Below are positions 1 through 13,094 of a stretch of DNA of 64,000 nt, one piece after another. Where the stretch lies: contig NC_088326.1 of the NCBI RefSeq assembly GCF_910592395.1, positions 13,085,001 through 13,149,000 on the forward strand. The letters are read 5' to 3'. Numbering within the stretch: position 1 is the stretch's first letter; each line of letters begins with the position of its first letter. The DNA is from Lineus longissimus (lineage: Eukaryota > Nemertea > Pilidiophora > Heteronemertea > Lineidae). Under the pieces are notes generated by a model, which was not told where the DNA came from, did no database searches, and saw only the letters and a list, made by a program, of their open reading frames with translations. The position numbers were made by a program, and so were the translations under genes.

Positions 1-756
1 GTGTCCATACTTCTGTATTGTACATAAAAGAAAAACAATATGAATTAGTAAATCAACCTTGTATCGATTCGACCAAGCAAGCAAAATATTGCTTAATTTC
101 TCAATTCTGCCCCTTTCACCCACAATCATTCATTCATCACACCAAAGTAATCCTTTCCTTTCTTGTCCTCGTCTTCTCCGGCGAACTGACGATCTTTGTA
201 GCATCAAACGTGTTAAACGTTTCATCCTCGAGCCATCTCGCTCACTTCCCTTGATCAACTATCTGCTTCCTCTCTCCCCTTTGTTGTGTGATAACAGCAA
301 TAATAGCATAAGTAGAGCTAAATCGCTACAAATGAAAAACGCTTGCTTTGTAACTTAACATCATTCTGTCGTCTCTTTTTATAAAGGATATCGCCTTGTC
401 ATCATGCGGCGCTTGGCTCACGACTAGCATCAGCATGTAGAGTTTTTGATACAATATCGTCTGCTTGGATTCGATGATTAGTTTTTCTCAAAGCTGAGCT
501 GACGATATGTGGATGACATGTAGGCTACTATAGGAAGCAAGTTGGCAGTGTGAAAGAGAGTGTTGGACGAGTGATTGGATGGCCGTGGGTTGAAAACTCG
601 ACCAGTGCCACTCATCAGTACTTTAAACGTATTTGGGAATGGCGAAGTGTAGTGCATTATACATGCAGCCTTGGTTTCAACAGATGGTTTCTGGATTAGA
701 CTGAGGAATGAATGAAGCGCTTTGAGACAGGGGATATAGCTTCACATAAAGACATA

Positions 757-936
757 CACTCCAGTTCACCTTGTCATTGTTCACTCTTCATGCGTGACAT
801 GAAGAACGAACAAGTCATTTCCAAAGAGCGGGCTACATACGATTCACGATGTCACTTTTCACCCTCATGTCGTGTTTCCAAGCGCAATTCGGTGAACTCG
901 TGACAAGTGAAACATGACAAGTGACAACGGGAACTC
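757..936 (-). mobile_element. R1 repeat copy (GTCAC-rich inverted-end element)
   Basis: Ends read ccagttcaccttgtcattg and acaagtgacaacgggaact, an inverted pair. The middle holds gaacaagtcatttccaaaga and cgattcacgatgtcactttt, shared by the other R1 copies. Strand is relative to the copy at 18.1 kb. Confidence 0.8.
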
Positions 937-1920
937 TTCATCAATCCGGCGAAGGTGAATATGACAAATGAATGGATGTTGATGTAACGTAAACATCTTT
1001 CCACGGCAAAAACTTGATATCCGTATATGGACAACATCCTTTTGCCAGTTTTGGGAGAGTTTATCTAGCGTATATCCGAATGGGCGCGGCACACTCTAGT
1101 GCACTACAACATTGTATTACGCTATTAGTATCATTTTTTCCATTGCATCCGTCGTATGATGCAGACAAACATGTCCTCATGAGATCTCTAATGGCATTAG
1201 CAAATTAATTAAGATGGTATCTGCTCTATCTCTCCAAAATATCGTCACGAGATTTGGCTGAATCCGGTTAAGCCCCGGAGCTGCACTTCAAAGTGACATG
1301 ATTAATTCGTCGGGATGCATTTGTAAGATTACAAGGCATGCTATCATTTGTTGGAATAGTCATGAGGGAATCTAAATGCAACTACTTGGCGTCTTTGGGT
1401 AGACAGACTGAGAGGCCGGGTGGAGGTCGGAGCAACCGCGTAATTTGGCGAAGCTGTCGGTTGTTGCTAATGACAGCCAATCAGTGCCATGGGTACATAC
1501 AATTAGGCTTTAATTCACCAATCACAGCATCGAGGACAATGGTCCAATTTCTGCAACGGATACATACAATTCGATATGACTTGCCCAATTATAGCCGCGA
1601 TGACAACGCGGTGTGTTTACTGTCATTGTCGTGCAGATGAAAATTACATTATCCTCAGTTAACATATCGGAATGTCGCAATATTGACGGCTTATCCGATC
1701 TAAAATGCCAAGACGGCCCACCGTAGGTAATAACTGTCACATAAATGCGGCCTATCTTTTCGAGGAAATTGGTTACTGTGACATCCTGACAGAATGATAT
1801 ACCTATCACATCGCATTTGATATGAGATATCGCCTTTCATCTGACCATTTTCCGCCACGATACGAGTTTCTTGTTCTCTGTGTCTGAGGTGGTGATGCGC
1901 TGAAAGTGCGGCCAGTGTTA

Positions 1921-2040
1921 TGGCCACACAAGGCTGAAAGGAGATGGACGGCCGCCGCACGAGGCTGAGGGGGATGGATGGCCACCAACACAAGGCTGAA
2001 AGGAGATGGAGGGCCATCTCCACAAGGTTGAAAGGGGTGT
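1921..2040. repeat. Tandem repeat, four units of 31-32 bp
   Basis: The word aggctg (aggttg in the last unit) recurs at 1931, 1962, 1993 and 2025, within a unit like cacaaggctgaaaggagatg then gacggcc. Confidence 0.8.
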
Positions 2041-3712
2041 AGGGGAAAGATCCCAGGACACATCAAAACCTTTTCACTGCAAGTGCTTGATCTGCCCAAA
2101 TCTTGCACTTCCTATAAGATTTCTTCAAGAGAAATAGACTTCCAAAATCTAATAATAAGTAGTAATAGTGGGGTAACTAAATTATCACAGATAATCGTGC
2201 ATCACGCCAGCATGAAGTGCTTCTATCCAGCGACCGATGTGGATGGGCCAAGATCGATAAGAGAGTGGAGCTGTCTAGAATAAACTGTGCAAACACTGGC
2301 GAACTCTACTATCTTGTATATACGTACACGACGACACACAGAGTAATAACACTACATGTAGTAGCGTGTACTGCATGTAATGTCGCCATCGAAATGTTGA
2401 TGAGCTGGATTATGGGAGAGATTTGGGATCATTTGGGATGATTGTAAAAGACGGCGTCGAGACAGGTGGGAACGTGGGAAGCTCACTGACGAGAGGAGCT
2501 TAGTTTGTCTCCTTCTATGATGATATATAACGTCAGAAAATGCACTGGCTGTGAAAGGAGTCGTTTCCATTGGCCTGCTAATGCAAACATGTATGAAGAG
2601 CATGGATTCCTTGATGTGCATGTTCCCTTGGAGAGTAATAGAGTACCCGGGGACAATTGATTCTACCATGACAGTATGAATATCTTAGGTTCGGAAAGTA
2701 TTCAATGTCTTTGAACCTTGCCTTAATCCATCATCATACAATAGAGTGGAGTTGGACTGGGGGACATTTAAAACTGTTCATCGTTAACCTATTAGAGCGA
2801 ACAAGTAAAGGTCTTATCATGGGTCATGCATACAAGAGTTTTCACTGAAACATACTACATGTACATGTATTGCTATAGAGGCATGTCGCCATGGTCCTTT
2901 GGAATAATATTTGGATCTTCGGATCAATGCCTGTTTTCATTGCGGGCTTGCAGATGGAAAATATCTCGGGGCAGTGCGGCGTGTCGATCTTCTGGTCGAA
3001 AATGTCACATGTTCGTTAATCATTAGTGCATTTTAGATATTAGAGTTGTGCAGGCGCATGCCCGATGCTCAAAGTTAATTAGAGCGCCCGTCACCAATGA
3101 GGTCATGGTTTCGTTCAGTGGAATAATTTCTTCTTGTGACTCTTTCCGGTGGCGTAGGTCCTCTGGGGTTCCGGTTTCCTCCTACAGTTGATATTGCAAT
3201 GTGTTATATATGGCCAGCACGTGTACATTTGGCTTCATTTAATCTATTTGGAACTCATTGTCACCGAGCCATCGAAGTGAAAATCATTTTCAAACATATT
3301 GAAATATAAGAGTGCAAATGTAAGTTTAAAAACAGATATAATGCAATGAAACCTAATCAAGAAGAGAGTGCGATCCGTTTACTTTAAAGCCCGACTTCAA
3401 AGGACAATTTGATCACTTTTGGTTTAGCTGTATACGCACGAGTAGGCCGCATTAACTTCTAAAGGACGGTAGTAATTTGATGGTAATTAACCAAGTCGTT
3501 GTTGACCATGCAGAACAAATACAAAAGACGGTTTCCATTGTACGATTCACGTTTACGCCAAACACTGTCGGCGCCATTCTCCAAGCAGAACGAAGGAGGT
3601 TCTCTCTCTCTGCCAACAAAGATTCCCAATCGTTTCTAGGCTGATCGATTACTATTATCTGGTATCTTCATGCGCCTGTGTTCTATTCCATGAATCGTTG
3701 AGTGGCGGATCC

Positions 3713-3745
3713 AAAATGGCGGCCGTAGTTATGCGTCTGCGCAGG
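3713..3745 (+). promoter_or_regulatory. YY1-like AAAATGGCGGCC plus NRF1-like half site
   Basis: The AAATGGCGGCC core matches the YY1 element often placed at animal transcription starts. Nearby tctgcgcagg is an NRF1-type half site. The ATG at 3716 opens only 17 codons (MAAVVMRLRRSLCQSNC) with no donor before the stop. This could be a promoter of an unseen transcript, or chance. Confidence 0.2.
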
Positions 3746-4160
3746 AGTCTTTGTCAAAGCAATTGTTAATCAGCACAGTTAAACTTGCGTGCCCGAGTAA
3801 GCATTCTAAAAGGATTGAGAGTAATTTGACAGTAATGAAGAATCGGAAGACCATGATCTTAGTAACAGCCAGACAGTCTGCAAGCTAATATAAATTGTCC
3901 AATTGTCTCACTTTTACTTCTTGTTTCGCGTTAGATGACGAGCTGGGATGGTATAAAATCGATCCGGGAATTATGAAACGAAACCATCGCCTGGGGGTGT
4001 TGATTAAGTGCATGTTTAATTGACTAGTCATCATGACAGTATTATCATTGCTATCATAGCCTACTTGGCATTGGTCTGTAATTATTGTTCTAAGCATGTG
4101 CGATGATCCAACAGACAAACATTGTCAAAACGGGCGTCCTTGGAAAGTCATGTACGAGTA

Positions 4161-4253
4161 AGGCTGGAGTCACATAGGGTTCACGTTGTCACTTGTCATG
4201 TTTCACTTGTCGCGAGTTAACTGAATTAGGCTTGAAAACACGACGTGACTGAG
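4161..4253 (+). mobile_element. R1 repeat copy, partial
   Basis: Only the left half is present: gttcacgttgtcacttgtca, cacttgtcgcgagttaactg and acacgacgtgac. The right half is missing. Confidence 0.75.
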
Positions 4254-6298
4254 CTACAGCGAGTTAAGCGTGTGTAACCTGACATGTGTATTTTCTTTAA
4301 AATAAAGTGTTTGCAATACACTAATGAACCTATAGTGCTAGTACCTATTAGTTTGGGTTTTTAAAACACGATGAAAGCACTGCACTACTGCACTTATCAA
4401 TCATGTCAATAAAATTTCGTTTGATTGTCATCATCGTAAAGAGGATGTCATGCATCTGCCATCATATTAATTGCTGCAGATAACATCTGATAACATTATT
4501 GGCTAAATGTCATTTAGGAAATTATCATTATTGGCTGGTGCATGGTCGGATTATATGCAGGGGCGGATTGATTAAACCAGCTAGCATAGCCGACAGTGGA
4601 CATTTGGAACCACCTGGTGCCTAACAAATACAAATACATGCCGTTGCCGGTTACGACCTAACGACCCCATGGTAACTCTTTCATGGGGGTCGTATTCGGT
4701 ATTCTGTCAACAGTTTAGGAGACTCTACCAAAATCTTTACGTCTGTAGTTTCCATGATCTGTCTTTTTCTTCCATCGGTTTACTTCATTGCGGCTATTCT
4801 CAGTGTCCCATATCAAAACCTCCCTAAAACACTGCATCAGTAGCTGTCATCTAATTGCTTCAATATTCCTTTCAGCTATACACGTTGCACAGGCCCACTG
4901 CATTTCAATACATAACGTATTTTAACTAGGCCTACTCTCGGTTAATAATACTACATGTACTTGGCTATCCTACCTCAAATGTAACGCTTTGGTGTTGCTT
5001 TTGTAGTCGACACCACTTCTAGCTTGTAGACAAGGTTATCTGTAGTATAACACGTTGCTCTTCCTGAGTACCTGCTCGGAAACATGGGTTTCATGTGTTA
5101 GTGCCAGCTGATTATTGTAAACCAGTAAACCAGTAAAACGTTAAAAACGTGTTTACTGTTTTAGGTTTTTAGTATCAAATCAACGGCGATGGAGGTTTTT
5201 ATCAGACCTCACACTTTAACCTTGGTCTGTCCTGACACCTTTCATCTCTGAATCTCAGATGATCGAGCTCCTCAACCAGCGCTACGATTCGTGCATTTCT
5301 GACCGGTGTGACAGCGGATATAGTCCCCCTGGAGTCATAGTCCGGTAGCATTGTATTTGATCAATTAAGCAGCATGATCTATTGTACCGTTAACCCTAAC
5401 CAAAACATTTAGCAATGCGGCCTATTGTTACACGGACTATCAGCCCTAGGACTACTATCCCTTGCACACCTGTACCCAGTTGTACCCCGCTGTGGTAATT
5501 AACGTACAGAAACAAGTCACAGAGTGCGCAGCTTTCTCGTGTCAATACGCGCGGTAAATTGGCTAATCTTCACCGCGTAAAAAAGTTCAATCGATGAAAT
5601 TGAAGAGAGGCATTGTATAGGAATTTAGACGCTGTAGTTCAGTGTTCCGATTACGCTGTGTTTACCAACGTTGATTACCAACATCTCGTGTTGACTCATT
5701 CACTAGTAAATACTGTAGATTCACCGACCTAAGACCTGTTCTGGGTATTCAATTTTGATAAGCTAGATAGTTTCCGCATAGGCGTTCGATGCCATTCAAG
5801 ATATTCAGAGAAAGGTCATCATGTCCCGGAGAGTTAACACGGTTAAGAATACTCGGCAGACAACGTCATTAAAATGCTTATTTGGACCTATTAACGCACG
5901 GTTTCTTCCCCGTGTAGAACCACTGGTCCATTCCCCGATGGGTGTTTTGGTTTGGTCACTTCCTCGCGGAGTAATGAGCCCCTACATAAACATAGCCCGC
6001 ACTACTTAATGAGGCACACCGCACGGTTATTAGCACGATTTTAGCTAATGACCCGGAGGCCGTATTTTCAAGCTTCATGAACAGCAGATATATTGGCTCA
6101 TAAGGATTATGAACAGCCACGTTTAAGGGTCGGGAAATGCCGGGAGATGGCTCGTGTGGTCTCTTTGAATGTCATGGCATATCTTCGGTTGCATTTAAAG
6201 GGGACATTAGGTCAGATCAAGTCTCGGGGTTGAGAAAGTCTAAGGTGTTAGAGTGGGTGTCGTGTTGGTGTAGAAAGCCTACACCACCTTCCAACATC

Positions 6299-6391
6299 GC
6301 GATCGGATTGAGCACCTGTGTAACACTTCGCAAACACGAGGGTGACACCTGGCCATGGTGTAACACCGGTGTAAAGCACAGGTGTGTTTTT
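6299..6391. promoter_or_regulatory. Cluster of CACCTG/AGGTGT-type sites
   Basis: Within 93 bases there are cacctgtgtaac, acacctgg, ggtgtaacaccggtgtaa and acaggtgtg in both orientations. These are E-box and T-box half-site words. Just upstream (6267-6287) is a hairpin ggtgtag-aaagc-ctacacc. It may be a regulatory cluster, but no gene is near. Confidence 0.2.
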
Positions 6392-7023
6392 GCTCTTCAG
6401 CTCTTCGACCAAAAAACACATACTTATTTCTACCCTGATCCATTGTGTGTGGATCGAATAGATGCAGGAGCGTTGTGCGACAAATCGTCAACGATCCCCA
6501 AAAATGACAGAACTTGCTTGGGCGATTGATCAGAAAACGCAACCTCTGGATCATGCGTCTGTCTGGAACCTGCCACAGCGAAGTACTTTACCGCCTAATG
6601 AACACTCTGTTACGATCCCTGGCTGATCCAAGATGACATTAATAGCGATTGTATCTATGGTCCTGGTCAATAATTGTGGATATCTAAATCACCAAGATAA
6701 CTGGTTATTGGGTATGTCAAATATGATTACGTGTCGGAACCTAATCACGTGTGTCCAATCATCGCGAGATGACCACGTGATCTACATGATCTCAATAATC
6801 GTATTGGCTCTGTTCGCAGTGCAGTCTTGATCTTGTGACAGTCGGATACATTGCGTGGATGAAGTTTAAAGATCTGCAAAAGTGGATGACGAAGGGGTTT
6901 CAAACATCAAAGTTTTCAGAGTATATAGCACCAACGTAATGAGCTGAACTTAAAACCTTAACGTTTTCTGCTCCTTTCCCGGCTGTTCATCTACAGTTAA
7001 TGAATTATCATAGCAAATCTTAA

Positions 7024-7076
7024 TAACATCGGTTCCCACGAACAGCTTTCGTGGGGGTCGAAAGGCCAACCGGCAA
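7024..7076 (+). repeat. R4-related end fragment
   Basis: cgaacagctttcgtgggggt then ccggcaagggcaaat matches 63080-63130 (aacagctttcgtgggggtcg, ccgccaagggcaag) in the same orientation. Confidence 0.6.
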
Positions 7077-7256
7077 GGGCAAATAGGCGCAATGAAAACA
7101 AAAAACTACCATCATTAACAGAATGGTTTCAATGCAAACAGCGTTATTCTTCTCCACGGATATTTACCATGATTACAGGAATCCACCATTCCGCCGAAAC
7201 CCCCTTGCTGACTTCGCAAGGTAACTGGTGCATGCGAAGGTGTATTGATTCTAGAT

Positions 7257-7870
7257 TGTCGGATCAGCGTCCCGCCGTCGAGTGTACCGATATACCACCC
7301 ACACTGTGGTGAAAGATTTTTTCACTCACTTTATCTGCTCCGTCGGACTAAATCAAGGTATCGCGGTTTTAACCGAGGCATATCCACCCTCCTGTGACCC
7401 CCGACTCCGAGAAGAAACGACTACCTTTCTCTAAAAAGGTCAAGCTTGAGATATTTCAACGTTGGATCGAGCAACGAGACTTAGTTGCCAGTTTGTGGGA
7501 ATCTTGACCCTTGCCTTGCCACAGATCATGCGGGCGATTCTCCTTCCCAAACCTACTTGTACCTCAACACGTAGAGTCTCTATGTCAGGGAAAGCATCGA
7601 GTCCCTAGTGGTCGTGAATCCCGTCGAGTAGCATTCATCAGCTCAAAGCAACTGACGTGACATCTCGAATTCTAACGAGCTTCTCAACAAAAGTGCAAAG
7701 TCTTCAATAACGGACAGGTATATCTACTGATAATTGCAAGATCCCTACCCCAATGTTTCCACTTTGATCCAGGAATCCAATCGCCAGAATAATTAGCAAC
7801 ATAAACATGATCTTTCACCACAGTGTGGGTGGTATATCGGTACACTCGACGGCGGGACGCTGATCCGACA
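7257..7870. mobile_element. 614-bp segment bounded by perfect 61-bp inverted repeats
   Basis: Positions 7257-7317 are the exact reverse complement of 7810-7870 (begins tgtcggatcagcgtcccgcc, ends gtggtgaaagat). The arms are CpG-rich. The 492-bp interior has no long open frame, and no target-site duplication is evident next to the arms. It fits a young fold-back or non-autonomous DNA element. Confidence 0.8.
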
Positions 7871-8321
7871 TAAAGGAATGTTCGTCAAGTCAAATGAACC
7901 TGTACAATATTCAGACTTATCAAATTTTCGACTCTATGAGAGTCGTTGAGTTTGAGTTTTAACATTCGTCAACCTTTCCACTTTAACTCTGCTGGAAGCA
8001 ACATACTGTGTAGACGCTATTTAACTGCATTTGGTGCGTCTGTTTCACATATATAGGCCTATTATACGTAAATTACGCCTTTTGTACAGGCGCTCTTCAA
8101 CCGGCTTAATGGCGTCTTCACAGTATTTCAATACTGAATAATCCAATAACAACGCAGACGATAGTTGATACCTCTAGCTTTACAATCCTTATTATTGTTT
8201 TTGTGTCCAGTGAGATTTGACAGATGTTTCATAACCAAATGATAACCTGATCGTGTTTTTTTCGTTAATGCTTTCAAAATTAACATCAACATGAAACAGC
8301 AGCTGATTTAAGATACTTTCA

Positions 8322-8350
8322 AACATGCAATACAGTGATGATTGCATGTT
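8322..8350. repeat. Hairpin, perfect 10-bp arms, 9-base loop
   Basis: aacatgcaat, loop acagtgatg, attgcatgtt. Outer bases continue to pair loosely. Confidence 0.7.
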
Positions 8351-9766
8351 CAGTATTTTATTCAGTTTACCCTGATAACATCTACGCCGAGGTAGTTAAA
8401 ATTCCGCTTGAATCATCCGCAGAGCCACGCTGGTTTCGCTCGAGCGATAAAACCCCTGGGTTGCATGCAAATTCCTAAAAGATAGGCGGATGAATTATTT
8501 AGTGTTAAAGTCATTTAAAAGACATTGCACGTCTGTTTTTCTTTCGTAGTGTGTGGTGTGTGTTCAATTGTCTGTAGACACGTCAGGTGCATTCACTTAA
8601 GGCAGAAGATGATATGAGGATAGTCGTCATTTTAACACGTAGATCAATACGCAACAAATCCGATATGATTCACCAACAGGAAAACTTTCTAGACGAATGA
8701 AATTTGCAAAATTCGGACATGGCCTCACTGACGGAAACGCACTAATCTATTCATCCTCCAATAGCCATTGGCTGTATTTAAGGTTGTTAAGACATATTTC
8801 ATACACTACAGGTGGGTGCCATGGTTGCGATAACGTATTTGGTTACCGTGAACATTATGCATCTCCTTTCGGCCAGTTCAAGCGCCAAAAAAATTAATTG
8901 CCCGATGCCAAAAAAATGAATCCGCTAGTAGCGTGATGCAAACACACGCAGTATATATTTCATTAGAACTGCCACACGTTGCATGTTGAAGCGAAGATCA
9001 ATGCAATAAAATAACACTACATCATGTTAGGAAGTGTATGGATCCATGCGGGATGTCTCCTCCATCATACAAAGCGAGCGATGAAAGGTTGTGTCGTGGA
9101 GTCATGAGGTCTGCTGGAAAATTCTACACGGTGGTTCACTAAGGAATGAAGATAAGGTTGCATAGGAATATATACCTCGCATCTGAGGTAGAATTTGAAT
9201 GGAGAGGTTGAGTGAGGAGGAAGTAGGCCGAAAATAAAGGTACTTATTCGGGAAGGCCTGCGACGGGTAGTAGCAATCCGAAAGAAGATGCGAGCCAACA
9301 CACGAACCGGGTTGAACGAGTAGGAAGTCAGCCGTGAACATGGAGCGAACGGCACTTACGCCGATACACGAACCGGGTTCTGAGGATTGCTTGGGGGAAG
9401 AGGGTCGTGTGATTACCAAATCTGTTCCAACATGATTGAGTTCAGCCCTTAGTTATCAGGCTGTAATCAGTTACAATATGGAGATAGTTAAGGTAAATCG
9501 ATTCGATATGTCTCCTCAGACGTGTAGGCCTACTGACAGGTTCCGTTGTAAGCTGCCTGTCTAATTCAGGTGCAACTAATCTAACGAATAAAACGAAACG
9601 AAGTGGCAAATTGTGCGAATCTTGGAGTGATATTTAACGTACTTAATAACCTTATCGTACCTGAGCATCTGCCAACAAGTGGCCTCAGCAAGTGTCTTAA
9701 CAGAACGTACTTTATCTAACATCAGGTAACTTGCTTCAATTTCAATTTCAGTGAATGATCCTAGTA

Positions 9767-9800
9767 CGATGTTGGTCTACCGACTGGTAGACCAACATCG
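9767..9800. repeat. Hairpin, perfect 15-bp arms, 4-base loop
   Basis: cgatgttggtctacc, loop gact, then the exact reverse complement. Confidence 0.95.
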
Positions 9801-10537
9801 AAATTCTCCTCACACCCGATTGCATCTCTCCGGTAGCCTTAAAGACTTGGAGTAAAAAGACATGCGAGGATTTTATACACGAGTGGGTCCGTAAATGATC
9901 GATGGGATAGATCTAGAGAAGTCGGATTCCTTAATACAGCCTGAAAAAGAATTACATTCAGAAAGCAGCAGGTGGCCATTTTTATTATGTGCGTTGTTGG
10001 TGTCGTTACTTTTTGAATAGCCGTGGCCGGAACCGGGGCAATTTGTCGAGTTGTTTGGAATGGTAGGATGAATTGGCAATAAAATATCTTGAAGAAAATA
10101 GTTTCAGCACCAATAATGCGGACACCACTATCATCTCCAGATACCACTCGCGTCCCTCTATACACGTATCAAAGAATGCAATGCACTGTCTTTGATAACA
10201 CACTCACGATGGTGTAAAAGGTCTTTCTAGAATACTGAATGGTTAATGAGAAGGACCTATCAACTACAATATAGTTTGCCCCAAGACTATAGCAATACAC
10301 CACGAAGCAATTTTCCATGTGTCTCTATATAAAATAGATGACATCCCTCGTGGCTCGTCGTGTCAGTGGCCAGACATAATTAGTGGCGTCCAATAGCCCG
10401 ACAAGAAAATATATGTCTGTTTGGCCTTGGACCTTGTGCAGAAGCAACTTTCAGTCGTTCAACTTTCATTACTGCAAATAACTGATGTTGTTCTAAAAAC
10501 GTTACAACGATTTACCTGTAATGATGGTTTACACTAG

Positions 10538-10703
10538 AGGATACTTTTTCCTACTTCTTAACGGTTTTTTTACCTTAGCCCTCGTATTTTTCACAGGTTT
10601 TCTAGAAGTCCGACCTTTCAGGGAAAAGTCGGACAATATCGGACTTTTGTGAGATTAATCAGGAAGAAGTGAGAGAAACCGTTAACAAGTAGAAAAAAGA
10701 CTC
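10538..10703. repeat. Fold-back segment with nested hairpin
   Basis: Outer arms tttttcctacttcttaacgg and ccgttaacaagtagaaaaaa are imperfect reverse complements. Inside, gtccgac and gtcggac form a second stem, with a further tcggacttt copy. Confidence 0.65.
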
Positions 10704-12701
10704 CTACTCGTTTGAACTAGGTATTTTAAGAAGATCTTGGACAAGAGTCTAATATATTTCAGTACTGCCTATAAGATATACCAATCCAACCTGGGGCCCT
10801 GGGGTCAGAATGGTTGATTGAGCATCCACTGGTCGATCAATCTAACCTAGCTAGAGGCTTTGAGGCTTCTTCCAACGTTTCTTATTAGGTATGTAAATGC
10901 AATGGAGCCGTTACAGCTTGGCCGCTTCATCTGGCGAAAGAATCCAATATTTAGAGGAACAATTTGGTTGTATTATCTTGGCAGTGGTGATGGCAACGGA
11001 ATATGATGACAGTTGGGACAAGTGTAGTTGGTGACAGTGTACTCGACGGGCATATGTTGTAAGTCGCGGTGGTTACGGCTCCTGTCCATCTCTTGAAGAC
11101 AGCACGGCTGATTCGGAAATCGTCAAACGACAACCATAACATTGCGCATTTGCCAGGAAAATTTCTGTTTTGTACCACGAATCAAGATATAACTGTATTA
11201 CAAACCTCGGAGTAATCGTAGTTTTTTAACCCTTTAAGATGAATAATCGAAGAATACGAGTAGTATTAGATTTATCAAAACAGGCGTTCGAAAGTGACAT
11301 TACTGGGGTCGTGTAAATCATTGAACGAACAGGTATTGGAGCAGATATTGGCTCATCAAATGGATACGTTTGAATATTCATGTCCAATCTTCAAGCTCTC
11401 CGCAAATCAAACCGCTCATTTCGCCACTGCTGGCCACTGTACTGCTGCCATGTATAAGCCATCTCGCCAAAAAGATCAATACTTAACCAGCTTTAGCCTC
11501 TGAACCATTTTGATCCAGCGCTTCGGATACTTTCAATCTCGATGATCCTAGCATGTGACAACCAAGTATCCAAAATATCCAAACTATTCAGCATTTTTTT
11601 TCTAATGATGAATTGGCCGACTTGGCTACGACTGGGAGTCAATTTGCTTGTCAGCTAGAGCTGTAAAGCCCGCACTTGTTGATGATATATGCTAGTAACG
11701 GACTTTCGGATTATGCAGATATCCTGTTCCCTGGAGCGCGCGTCTTTGATGATGGCCCAAAGCGCATTTGTCAAATCTGTGGTGTCCTTGTTGTCATTCA
11801 GTGGCGCTCTCTGAGATTATGCTGAGTGAATTGTCCCAAGATGGGATCGTTACTTCGACTTAACGTCCTAGAGGGTTCATATTCAAGCACCACACTTAAT
11901 ACAACGTGATGTGTCCGTCTCATGTAGATATATTTTCAAACTTTTAATTGCCCTTTGTCATCATTCCTTGGGGCTATCTCTGAGATTGGCTTGAGTGAGT
12001 TATTGTACGTAGGTGAGAGATAGGTCAGTTCAGGCGTTTATCTTGTAACATAAGAGGTTTTTGTCTAATGCAACTGATGAAACGACCCTTATTAACCGAT
12101 GAGATGATCGAGCCATCCGTATAGCGCCCTGAGTGACATCCAAGCAGCTCTGTTGTAAGACAAAATGTGTATGAAATAATCGAATCCTGAAAGGGAACAC
12201 CGTTATGCCTTTTAGTGCAATGAAACTTTAAAGTGTACAATGTAAACAAAACGCCTACAACAGGACATATGTTGTGTAATTGATCGAAGTGCCTATCACG
12301 TAGGTTCCTAATTGGGTCACGTGACATTCTAATCAATGTGCCGTACAATGGCTGTGTTTGGTGGCCATCCCAATTTGTATGAGATGCCACTTTCAGTTCG
12401 CCAATTTTGATTCACAATGTTACGAATTTCTTTTACCATGGATGGAATAGGTTTTCCCGTACTTTCCCATTTGTCGATTTGTGGAAATCAGCCTGAAGCC
12501 TTCGTCTGATCTTCTTTCGCTGAATTCAAAGAGAATATTTTGTTACAGCACCTTATACTGTAGTATATCACTCAAATATATAGGAAAGATGTTAGTATAA
12601 CGTTCACTCATCATTTTGTATTTCACATTTCCCAGTTGTGGATCAGTTAGGTGAACAAGACCAAGCTCTGATCGACAGCTCCCAGTTGGAACATCCCGAT
12701 A

Positions 12702-12735
12702 AGATTCTTACAAACTTCTTAGTAAAGATCTTTTT
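12702..12735 (+). repeat. R2 repeat fragment (AAGATTCTTA words)
   Basis: gataagattcttacaaactt then cttagtaaagatc: the core of the family also seen at 37.3 kb. Confidence 0.6.
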
Positions 12736-13094
12736 AATTTTCATATTCAGTAATGTAATTCAGCATTTTGAATGTCAACACCAAAGTCATTCCAGTTGGC
12801 CTTGCCAGTTGGACAATGAAGCGCCTACCACCGTACGTCTCCAGGCGATACCTGAGGATCTGCAGAAAACACTTGTTCTCGGGCCGCCTCCATCGGGGAT
12901 CGCCCTGGGTCAGCACATGCGCAGGAATCTCAGTCAAAATTTTGAATAAGAACAGCATAACTAAGAACTGTATTGCTCTAAACCGCCCATCGAGTGCCAC
13001 TAGTCAGCAGTGACTTTTAGACTGAACATTTTCCAGTGGTGTCTATTCAACCCTCAAACATTCCCTAACAGAAGTTCATTTTCTATCTTTACAG

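Larger units (their letters stand above)
1..3600. other. No gene recognised
   Basis: Apart from the R1 copy and the 31-bp tandem repeat, this stretch shows only short open frames on both strands without splice-bounded or domain-like content. Confidence 0.5.
4254..12600. other. No gene recognised
   Basis: Holds the inverted-repeat segment at 7.3-7.9 kb, hairpins at 8.3, 9.8 and 10.6 kb and a motif cluster at 6.3 kb. The remaining sequence has only short open frames that I cannot link to a family. Confidence 0.5.
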
